Part shown: in pieces, positions 33,226 through 38,894 of the stretch | Position numbering within the stretch: position 1 is the first letter of the stretch | How the letters are laid out: each line of letters begins with the position of its first letter | Source: a virus | Virus record (IMG/VR): IMGVR_UViG_3300027861_000011 | Location: 124,001 to 188,000 of that record | Length of the DNA: 64,000 bases | Strand: one strand, 5' to 3' | Made by a program: the position numbers and the translations under genes | Notes under the pieces: generated by a model | What the model was told of the DNA's origin: nothing | The model's input: only the letters and a program-made list of their open reading frames with translations | The model's database searches: none

Positions 33226-33518
33226 TGACTATTGAGGAAGTATCAGAATACAACGAAGAAGCATTAATCTGTGATGGCTTAGATGAAGCCATTATAGGTG
33301 TTGCTGAAAGGATAAACCTTGGACCCGTTGCTGCGTATAGTGTGGAAAAGATATTAGATATCTTAATTCCACAAATGGAACTTGACGAAGAAGACTTAAA
33401 GTTACCTATAGAAGAGCAAGAGAGTGTTTTATATGGAATGGCTATGGAACACTTTGAATATAATATTAAAGGAGCATGGATGGGAGAATTTACCCCAGTG
33501 TTTATATATACAAATTAA
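33225..33518 (+). CDS. Conserved phage protein, unknown function
   Basis: A 97-aa protein. The ending MEHFEYNIKGAWMGEFTPVFI matches a widespread small phage protein pattern (fNxxGAxxGExTPxF) with no known role. It lies between the gene at 32794 and ClpP, with a 3-base gap to ClpP. Confidence 0.6.
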   Translation: MTIEEVSEYNEEALICDGLDEAIIGVAERINLGPVAAYSVEKILDILIPQMELDEEDLKLPIEEQESVLYGMAMEHFEYNIKGAWMGEFTPVFIYTN

Positions 33519-33521
33519 GAT

Positions 33522-34250
33522 ATGATAGATTTTTATAATGAATTTCAGAACTATGCTACAAAGCACATGGGAATTAGTTCAGTCCAGTTTCATTACTGGG
33601 AGACACTACAAGCTAGTTTATATAATAACGTACAAGTAAGTGGACAAGTAAGTGGACAAGTAAGTGGTAGTATGACACCATATATCTTAGAAGAAAGAGA
33701 AATGAGGGTAACCCAAATGGATATATTTTCTAGACTTATGATGGACAGGATTCTTTGGGTTGCTGGACCAGTTAATGACCAAATGAGTACTGTTGTGGCA
33801 GCACAATTAATGTTTTTAGATAACATGGAACCAGGAAAACTTATTACTATGCACGTTGATTCCCCAGGTGGTTCAGTTAAGTCTGGGTTAAGTATGGTGG
33901 ATGTTATGAACTACGTATCATGTGATATATCAACTATTAATACTGGTATGGCCGCATCAATGGGTTCAATACTATTAGGAGCTGGAACAAAGGGCATGAG
34001 ATATTCTTTACCTAATTCAAAGGTAATGTTACATCAAGTATCTTCTGGAGCTCAAGGACATGTTGAAGACATGAAGATTAGTATTTCTGAAGCTGATAAG
34101 TACAATCAAAAACTGTTTAAGATGCTTGGTGAGTATTGCGGTAAAAGTAAGAAGCAAGTTCTTTTAGATTGTACTAGAGATAATTGGTTAGGAGCAGAAG
34201 AAGCTCTTGAGTATGGTATTATCGATGGTATTGTAAAGACAAAGAAATAA
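33522..34250 (+). CDS. clpP: ClpP-like serine protease
   Basis: A 242-aa ClpP-fold protease. The catalytic Ser lies in TGMAASMGSILL (about residue 146), His in VMLHQVSSG (about 170), and Asp in CTRDNWLGAEEALEYGIID (about 220). HVDSPGGSVKSGL forms the substrate-strand loop. It has a longer N-terminus (about 55 extra residues), including three VSGQ repeats. It could form its own tetradecamer or mix with host ClpP. The context, 550 bases from a phage tmRNA, suggests a role in degrading tagged proteins. Confidence 0.88.
   Translation: MIDFYNEFQNYATKHMGISSVQFHYWETLQASLYNNVQVSGQVSGQVSGSMTPYILEEREMRVTQMDIFSRLMMDRILWVAGPVNDQMSTVVAAQLMFLDNMEPGKLITMHVDSPGGSVKSGLSMVDVMNYVSCDISTINTGMAASMGSILLGAGTKGMRYSLPNSKVMLHQVSSGAQGHVEDMKISISEADKYNQKLFKMLGEYCGKSKKQVLLDCTRDNWLGAEEALEYGIIDGIVKTKK
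33632..33667 (+). repeat. 12-bp tandem repeat, three copies, in clpP
   Basis: ACAAGTAAGTGG repeated three times exactly, encoding QVSG repeats in the N-terminal extension. Confidence 0.9.
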
Positions 34251-34324
34251 AACTAAATAACCTCTTGACTATTATTTAGTTTTAATTATATTTATTATTA
34301 AGCGTTACTTCATTAAAAATAACA

Positions 34325-34660
34325 ATGCTTATGGAAACAATAATAGTATCAGTGTTGTCAACACTAGGTGCAGTTGCTTTAGTCTCGACTATTGTGGTTG
34401 CGTTTATAAAACTGACAAAAAAAGTTGATGTTACTATTTTCGATAGAGAAATAGAAAACATTTATAATGAAGTAAATAAGAGGTTTGATAATTTGAATCG
34501 TGATTTAGAACATAATGTCACGGAAATATATCAACAAATTAATGAAGAAAATGAAGAAATAAAACGATTCATTGATTCTAGGTGTGATAAGTTAGACACT
34601 AAAATAAAAGACTTAAATAACAATAAGGTATCAAACAGTAAGCAATTACTGACTGATTAA
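34325..34660 (+). CDS. Membrane-anchored coiled-coil protein
   Basis: A 111-aa protein with an N-terminal membrane helix (IIVSVLSTLGAVALVSTIVVAFI) and a long coiled coil (IENIYNEVNKRFDNLNRDLE). It may start at 34325 or 34331. Preceded by a TATTTATTATTAAG element and followed by a terminator, so probably a separate unit. Function unknown. Confidence 0.5.
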   Translation: MLMETIIVSVLSTLGAVALVSTIVVAFIKLTKKVDVTIFDREIENIYNEVNKRFDNLNRDLEHNVTEIYQQINEENEEIKRFIDSRCDKLDTKIKDLNNNKVSNSKQLLTD

Positions 34661-34691
34661 ATAATAAAATAAAAAAAAGAAGTAACGCATA

Positions 34692-34724
34692 AAAAGAGGA
34701 TTTCTAATGATTTCCTCTTTTTTT
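34692..34724 (+). terminator. Rho-independent terminator
   Basis: AAAGAGGA/TCCTCTTT stem and T run. Confidence 0.8.
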
Positions 34725-34735
34725 ATTTAAAAAAC

Positions 34736-34766
34736 TTGACAATTAAGTAAAGTTTATGTATATTTG
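34736..34766 (+). promoter_or_regulatory. Host-like promoter TTGAC-N18-TATATTTG (tmRNA)
   Basis: TTGAC 34736-34740 and TATATTTG 34759-34766, with the tmRNA 5' end 32 bases further on. Confidence 0.8.
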
Positions 34767-34798
34767 GATATATATTAATAATAAGTTCTTTAAAATAT

Positions 34799-35166
34799 GG
34801 GAATGCCTGGCTATTGACTGTTTATAGTCGTGATTAGTAAGCATACAGTGTTAGATTGGAAACACTTAAATCATCTATCACCAAGTTTAAATGACAACGA
34901 GTTTGACATTGACGAAAACTTCCTTAATACTGCTTCTGTAGAAGTAAGTGAAGGAGAGGTAGCATTTGCCTAACGAATAATGCGATGGTGGTAATCCACC
35001 GACAGCTCTTTGACATAGAGTTAAATAAATGTTCAGAAGAATAGTTATCAGTAAACCGAACTGCAATAAGGGAACTGTTAAACTTTGCTAGAATTAGAAA
35101 CTAGATAAGTATGTAGAAAGCTCTTTATGAGTAAGCAAGACGTGAGTTCGAATCTCACCATTTCCA
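34799..35166 (+). ncRNA. ssrA: Phage-encoded tmRNA
   Basis: The ends form an alanine-type acceptor stem, GGGAATG with CATTTCC, including the G3-U wobble that defines alanylation. The T-arm is GTGAG-TTCGAAT-CTCAC. The preceding CTAGATAAGTATGTAG and the 5' GCATACAG region match conserved tmRNA segments. The tag frame runs to TAA at 34971-34973 and ends GEVAFA, reading NDNEFDIDEN upstream. CCA is not encoded. It rescues stalled ribosomes and adds a degradation tag. The tag is long and ends AFA instead of ALAA. The resume codon cannot be fixed by eye. Confidence 0.92.
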
Positions 35167-35211
35167 GACTACCGAAATTAACTCACTTGCACGTAGTGGT
35201 AGTTGCACACC

Positions 35212-35312
35212 AGAAATGGTGACTAGGAAGTTAATAAAAAATGTGGAGACTAGGGTCTTTTCGTGGAGATGGAATTACAGAGCATTGGAAATAAGGTGAA
35301 TCTCACCATTTC
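35212..35312 (+). ncRNA. tRNA-like RNA candidate beside the tmRNA
   Basis: AGAAATGGTGA (35212-35222) pairs perfectly with TCACCATTTCT (35302-35312). The last 15 bases (GAATCTCACCATTTC) repeat the tmRNA 3' end, but the TTCG of the T-loop is missing, leaving a short GGTGA-ATC-TCACC hairpin. There is no coding capacity. It could be a tmRNA-derived small RNA, a tRNA-like decoy, or a scar of recombination at the tmRNA end. Confidence 0.4.
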
Positions 35313-35360
35313 TACTTGACTTTTTTGTACTTTTGTACGGAAAATAAAACAACAATTAAA

Positions 35361-35388
35361 AAAAGCTTCCAATTCGGAGGCTTTTTTT
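35361..35388 (+). terminator. Rho-independent terminator
   Basis: AAAGCTTCC/GGAGGCTTT stem (one G-T pair), loop AATTC, then T run. It closes the tmRNA transcript. Confidence 0.85.
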
Positions 35389-35398
35389 ATTTTATTAC

Positions 35399-35429
35399 TT
35401 GACAAATTAAAATATAAGTAGTATATTTG
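35399..35429 (+). promoter_or_regulatory. Host-like promoter TTGAC-N18-TATATTTG
   Basis: TTGAC 35399-35403 and TATATTTG 35422-35429, spacing 18; drives the FKBP gene. Confidence 0.8.
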
Positions 35430-35460
35430 TGCTATAATAAAAAATTAAAAAAAAATTAAT

Positions 35461-35907
35461 ATGTCAGTAGTAACAGAAAAAAGTAAAGTAAAAGTACATT
35501 ACACAGGTAGATTTCCAGATGGTGAGATTTTCGATTCTTCAAAAGCAGTTGAGGGTAATGACCAATATTCAGATAAAGACCCATTAGATGTTGAATTAGG
35601 AAAGGGGTTGCTTATCCCAGGTTTTGAAAAAGGATTACAAGGTATGAAAGAAGGTGATACAAAAACAATTACCATTTCTTCTGAAGATGCGTATGGTCCA
35701 ATTCAAGAAGACCGCCTACAAGAAGTTGAAAAGTCGTTTGTACCAGATACGGTAAAAGAAGGTGAGATGCTTCAATCACAATCAGAAGAAGGGCCTATGA
35801 CCGTTACGGTTAAAGAAGTAAAAGAAAAAACAGTTGTATTGGATGCTAACCACCCACTAGCTGGTAAGGATTTAGTTTTTGAATTGGAAGTAGTAGCCAT
35901 TTCATAA
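35461..35907 (+). CDS. FKBP-type peptidyl-prolyl isomerase (SlyD-like)
   Basis: A 148-aa protein. The FKBP core is VKVHYTGRFPDGEIFDSS and LIPGFEKGLQGMKEGDTKTI, with an inserted flap domain (residues about 75-130), then DANHPLAGKDLVFELEVV, the SlyD signature ending. It catalyses proline isomerisation and has chaperone activity. The His-rich metal-binding tail of SlyD is absent. It is monocistronic, between a strong promoter and a terminator. Confidence 0.92.
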   Translation: MSVVTEKSKVKVHYTGRFPDGEIFDSSKAVEGNDQYSDKDPLDVELGKGLLIPGFEKGLQGMKEGDTKTITISSEDAYGPIQEDRLQEVEKSFVPDTVKEGEMLQSQSEEGPMTVTVKEVKEKTVVLDANHPLAGKDLVFELEVVAIS

Positions 35908-35931
35908 ACTATTGTTTAGTTAAGTTTTATC

Positions 35932-35960
35932 AAAAAACCCACTTAATAGTGGGTTTTTTT
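35932..35960 (+). terminator. Rho-independent terminator
   Basis: AAAACCCAC/GTGGGTTTT stem with TTAATA loop and T run. Confidence 0.85.
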
Positions 35961-35973
35961 AGTTATGGGTATA

Positions 35974-35981
35974 TATTTATA
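35974..35981 (+). promoter_or_regulatory. TATTTATA motif (class B)
   Basis: TATTTATAATAAACG after a terminator, 16 bases before the ATG at 35998. Confidence 0.6.
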
Positions 35982-35997
35982 ATAAACGATTTTAATT

Positions 35998-36576
35998 ATG
36001 AAAAATAATAAAATACTTACAGAGTCTGAAAAGAAAGAAATATTAAACAATAAAGAACAATTAATAATTGAAAGCTTTAGAGAACAATTCAATAAGATTA
36101 AGCGAATTAATGAAAACGAACTTAAGGAGGAAGATGGTGCTAACGCAAAGTACATCTTGGACCAAGTAAAGAATTTTGTTGATGATACTTCAGCTATTGC
36201 CTCTGGTTGGTACATTTCAAACGGGATGAAACCAGAGGAAGATTGGCTAAATCAAATAAACTATACGAAAGGTGAAGTTATGCGTAAGGTTAATTCACAA
36301 AGGGGTGATTCTTTAGAAGAAAAATTAAAAGGATTTTTTGAACAAAGTAAATCACACTTTGGGTTAGAAGAACCACCATATGGTTCTAAATCTTCAGATT
36401 TTCGAACGGTAATGAAAAAAATGAGAGATAAAAATGGAATTATTAACGCAACTAGAGTAGACGCTCACGAAGCATTTAAAGTGGGTGATAAATACAGTAC
36501 CCAAGTTTCTAATATAATTTTTAGTGTTTCTGGAATGAAACCATTTGATTTTATGTCATTAATGTTTAAAGGATGA
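35998..36576 (+). CDS. Probable cargo protein with ILTESEKKEI leader
   Basis: A 192-aa protein. Its first 37 residues nearly equal those of the protein at 23997 (ILTESEKKEILNNKEQLIIE, FNKIKRINE), then diverge into an unrelated domain (AKYILDQVKNFVDDTSAIAS, RVDAHEAFKVGDKYSTQVSN). A shared leader on different bodies suggests common localisation, likely capsid packaging. Function of the body is unknown. Confidence 0.6.
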   Translation: MKNNKILTESEKKEILNNKEQLIIESFREQFNKIKRINENELKEEDGANAKYILDQVKNFVDDTSAIASGWYISNGMKPEEDWLNQINYTKGEVMRKVNSQRGDSLEEKLKGFFEQSKSHFGLEEPPYGSKSSDFRTVMKKMRDKNGIINATRVDAHEAFKVGDKYSTQVSNIIFSVSGMKPFDFMSLMFKG

Positions 36577-36603
36577 TAATTGTAATTTTTCGATTTATAT
36601 AGA

Positions 36604-36611
36604 TATTTATA
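36604..36611 (+). promoter_or_regulatory. TATTTATA motif (class B)
   Basis: TATTTATATATAAA, 17 bases before the ATG at 36629. Confidence 0.5.
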
Positions 36612-36628
36612 TATAAAACTTATATACT

Positions 36629-36862
36629 ATGAATAAATTTATTAAAGACATCTTCACAGAAGATAAAAATGACGGCAAATACTCATCTAAGAAAACAATG
36701 GGTATTATTGGTACGATGTTAGCGTTTGGGGCGTTTGTTGTGGACGGATTCCATTGGTACGAGATTAATATTGATATGTTTAACGCAATGCTAATTTTCT
36801 CTGGTACTATGTTAGGCGCATCAATTGTTAAGGCATTTGGTAAAGGAACACCAAAGGTTTAA
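36629..36862 (+). CDS. Small two-pass membrane protein, holin-like
   Basis: A 77-aa protein with an N-terminal leader-like MNKFIKDIFTEDKND, then two hydrophobic helices (MGIIGTMLAFGAFVVDGF, NAMLIFSGTMLGASIVKAFG) and a short basic end. Size and topology fit a class II holin, but phage small membrane proteins of other roles look the same. It is monocistronic with a strong terminator. Confidence 0.5.
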   Translation: MNKFIKDIFTEDKNDGKYSSKKTMGIIGTMLAFGAFVVDGFHWYEINIDMFNAMLIFSGTMLGASIVKAFGKGTPKV

Positions 36863-36888
36863 TATTAAATAATTAACTAACAAAAAAA

Positions 36889-36918
36889 AAAAGGTCAACA
36901 TATGTTGACCTTTTTTTT
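36889..36918. terminator. Bidirectional terminator (perfect palindrome)
   Basis: AAAGGTCAACATATGTTGACCTTT, a perfect 24-base palindrome flanked by A and T runs. It can stop transcripts from both strands, including the microprotein gene on the minus strand. Confidence 0.85.
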
Positions 36919-36920
36919 GT

Positions 36921-36986
36921 TTACTTACTAGTCGTTGTAGTGTTAGTATTAGTTGGCTTTATCTTTTTTTTACATCCACATCCCAT
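36921..36986 (-). CDS. Microprotein MGCGCKKK...
   Basis: A 21-aa reading frame: MGCGCKKKIKPTNTNTTTTS then K. The CxC pair followed by lysines and a T/N tail could bind metal or be membrane-tethered. It sits between a minus-strand TATTTATA motif (37018-37025) and the palindromic terminator, which supports a real unit. Too short for certainty. Confidence 0.5.
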   Translation of the reverse strand: MGCGCKKKIKPTNTNTTTTSK

Positions 36987-37017
36987 GATTCAAAGTTTTA
37001 TTTTAATTGTTATCTTA

Positions 37018-37025
37018 TATAAATA
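37018..37025 (-). promoter_or_regulatory. TATTTATA motif (class B), minus strand
   Basis: 31 bases before the ATG of the 21-aa microprotein on the minus strand. Confidence 0.4.
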
Positions 37026-37084
37026 AATATAAAAAAATATTAAAATAAACACTTATTAGTTTTTTTTTTTAATATAATTCACTA

Positions 37085-37092
37085 TATTTATA
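37085..37092 (+). promoter_or_regulatory. TATTTATA motif (class B)
   Basis: TATTTATATATATGG; the next clear gene starts 54 bases later at 37147, so a leader would be present. Confidence 0.4.
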
Positions 37093-37146
37093 TATATGGG
37101 TATAGCAATAACAAATAATTATATACCATAACATTAAAAAAGTAAT

Positions 37147-37419
37147 ATGAAAAAAATAAAAGAATTTTTAAGTCCAGTTAAAGGTGGACATTATGATGGG
37201 TTACAATTTGGTAAATGGTTTATGGATATGAGTAGAGCTGGATTGATATCAATATTCAGTATAATCATGTTAACACTAGGTGAATTTTCACCGATTGAAG
37301 AGTGGGACCCAGAGTGGGGTTTTTGGGGCGCTGAAGTATTTTTAGGTTTAATCCTAATACTCATTATTTTTAAAACGCTACAACACTGGAGTGATTTAAA
37401 AAAACACACAAGTAGGTAA
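37147..37419 (+). CDS. Small two-pass membrane protein
   Basis: A 90-aa protein with hydrophobic helices (GLISIFSIIMLTLGEF, AEVFLGLILILIIFKTL) separated by an acidic W-rich loop (EEWDPEWGFWG) and ending in a basic tail. It overlaps the next membrane gene by one base (TAATG), so the two are likely partners. Function unknown. Confidence 0.55.
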   Translation: MKKIKEFLSPVKGGHYDGLQFGKWFMDMSRAGLISIFSIIMLTLGEFSPIEEWDPEWGFWGAEVFLGLILILIIFKTLQHWSDLKKHTSR

Positions 37420-37817
37420 TGGTTTGGTTAATATTTAGTTTTATATTTCTAATACTAGCATCAATATGTAACGCTATAATGGATACGTCAGTACACCATT
37501 ACGATTCATCAATCTTCACTAATTATAATATGCTTTGGTGGGATGGTGAGATATCATGGAAGAATAAGTATGTGGATGGTGATACAGAGAAAGGAAGAGT
37601 TAAGTGGTTTTTTGGTATTAATAAACCAGTTCAGTTAACGGATGCGTTTCATTTCTTTAAGATGTTTATGATTATATTCATTTGTCTTGCTATTGTTTGT
37701 GGTGTTTTTGGTGTTATAGAACATCAATGGTACACATTTTTATCACTATTTATTGGTTACGGAATCACCTGGAATGTAGTTTTCTCAAGGTTTTATGATA
37801 AAATTTTAATAAATTAA
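37419..37817 (+). CDS. Three-pass membrane protein
   Basis: A 132-aa protein. It has an N-terminal hydrophobic segment, a polar W/D-rich loop (NMLWWDGEISWKNKY), then two more membrane helices (MFMIIFICLAIVCGVFGVI, FLSLFIGYGITWNVVF). Coupled to the preceding gene. No family was recognised. Confidence 0.55.
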   Translation: MVWLIFSFIFLILASICNAIMDTSVHHYDSSIFTNYNMLWWDGEISWKNKYVDGDTEKGRVKWFFGINKPVQLTDAFHFFKMFMIIFICLAIVCGVFGVIEHQWYTFLSLFIGYGITWNVVFSRFYDKILIN

Positions 37818-37826
37818 TAAAAATAC

Positions 37827-37857
37827 TTGACAATTAAGTAAAATAGTAGTATATTTA
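37827..37857 (+). promoter_or_regulatory. Host-like promoter TTGAC-N18-TATATTTA (tRNA unit)
   Basis: TTGAC 37827-37831, spacing 18, TATATTTA 37850-37857. It precedes the structured leader, the 50-nt tRNA-like element and tRNA-Ala. Confidence 0.75.
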
Positions 37858-37874
37858 GATATAATTAATTATAA

Positions 37875-37923
37875 AGAAAGGGTTCAGCAATTCATAGAAC
37901 TAAAAAGTAAAAAAAACCTTTCT
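37875..37923 (+). ncRNA. Structured leader element
   Basis: AGAAAGG (37875-37881) pairs with CCTTTCT (37917-37923), enclosing GTTC/GAAC. The folded block is about 49 nt, just downstream of the promoter and similar in size to the next element. Confidence 0.35.
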
Positions 37924-37951
37924 GATAGTTATGTTAAATTATCTTATACAT

Positions 37952-38001
37952 GGGTCGGTCATCCACCAATGATAGAAAGTTAAGTCTTTCCCGACCCACC
38001 A
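37952..38001 (+). ncRNA. 50-nt tRNA-like element with encoded CCA
   Basis: GGGTCGG (37952-37958) pairs with CCGACCC (37991-37997), followed by A and CCA; the next base is G1 of tRNA-Ala. Inside are a TCAT/ATGA hairpin and a T-arm-like GAAAG/CTTTC hairpin with a 6-base loop. It therefore looks like a tRNA reduced to acceptor and T-arm. It could be a processing signal, a minimal CCA-ended RNA, or a tRNA remnant. Confidence 0.5.
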
Positions 38002-38078
38002 GGGGGATTAGCTCAGATGGCTAGAGCGCTTGCCTTGCACGTAAGAGGTCAACGGTTCGACTCCGTTATTCTCCACCA
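38002..38078 (+). tRNA. tRNA-Ala (anticodon TGC)
   Basis: A full cloverleaf: acceptor GGGGGAT/ATTCTCC with the G3-U pair, D-arm GCTC/GAGC, anticodon arm CTTGC-CTTGCAC-GTAAG with TGC, T-arm AACGG-TTCGACT-CCGTT, discriminator A and encoded CCA. It is nearly identical in form to Bacteroidota tRNA-Ala. It is the only complete tRNA seen in the window. Confidence 0.95.
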
Positions 38079-38182
38079 TAGTTTTTTGTTGGGGATTTAT
38101 TAATCTCCGTTTAAATTTTAAAAATCCTTACTTCGGTAGGGATTTTCTTGTTAAAACTTATTATATATTAAAATTTATATAG

Positions 38183-38190
38183 TATATTTG
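38183..38190 (+). promoter_or_regulatory. Host-like promoter, -7 element TATATTTG
   Basis: TATATTTG ends 16 bases before the dNMP kinase ATG. Confidence 0.6.
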
Positions 38191-38206
38191 TTAAAAATTA
38201 TAATAT

Positions 38207-38833
38207 ATGAAAAATAGGGTTATAGGTATATCGGGTAAAATCGGTTCAGGTAAAGACACCTTTGCTGAATTATTAGCTGAACAGTTAAATGGTAAAGTAG
38301 AAAGATATGCGTTAGCTGATAAATTAAGATTAATTACTGAAATAATTAGTGGTATACGTATGACCACAACTCACGAAGTTAATAAACCATTTTGTAATGA
38401 GATTCGTAATTACACCCAAGACCAAAAAAATATAGTTATTAAAGAGTTTAATAAAACTATTGGTGAAACATTACAATTAGTTGGTACTGATTTATTCAGA
38501 GATAATTACGATACCGACATTTGGGTTAAGTCGTTCTTCAATGAAGAATTAGATGGTAAGTTAAATGATGGTAAAATTATTGTGGTACCAGATGTTAGAT
38601 TTGTTAATGAAGCTAACTATATTTTACAAGAAGGTGGTTATTTAATTAGATTAGAAGGTGACCCAATGAGTGTTAGGGAAAATAGTTTACGTGATTTAAA
38701 CCATATCTCCGAAACTGATTTAGATGATTACACTAATTTTAGTAAAGTTATCTATAATGATAAAAGAGATATTCAAGTATTAAAAAAAGTTATAAATGAT
38801 TTAATTATTGAATTATCTTTAGATGCAAGATAG
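38207..38833 (+). CDS. Deoxynucleoside monophosphate kinase
   Basis: A 208-aa P-loop kinase with Walker A GKIGSGKDT (residues 10-18), an acidic and LID-like middle, and IIVVPDVRFVNEANYI, typical of the T4 gp1 family. It phosphorylates dNMPs to dNDPs for phage DNA synthesis. Together with DHFR at the right edge it forms part of the nucleotide supply. Its own host-like promoter suggests early or middle expression. Confidence 0.85.
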   Translation: MKNRVIGISGKIGSGKDTFAELLAEQLNGKVERYALADKLRLITEIISGIRMTTTHEVNKPFCNEIRNYTQDQKNIVIKEFNKTIGETLQLVGTDLFRDNYDTDIWVKSFFNEELDGKLNDGKIIVVPDVRFVNEANYILQEGGYLIRLEGDPMSVRENSLRDLNHISETDLDDYTNFSKVIYNDKRDIQVLKKVINDLIIELSLDAR

Positions 38834-38882
38834 GGGTTAGATTGGTGAGTGTATAAAAGAGGGTTTTTTATTTATAGTTAGA

Positions 38883-38890
38883 TATTTATA
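38883..38890 (+). promoter_or_regulatory. TATTTATA motif (class B)
   Basis: TATTTATATTATATG: the motif ends 4 bases before the ATG at 38895, so a transcript from it would be leaderless or nearly so. Confidence 0.5.
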
Positions 38891-38894
38891 TTAT

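Noticed and set aside
35150-35312. Attachment site of an integrated satellite at the tmRNA 3' end
   Set aside because: Only about 130 bases lie between the repeats, with no integrase or genes, and the 5' strand pairs with the copy; a structured RNA explains it better.
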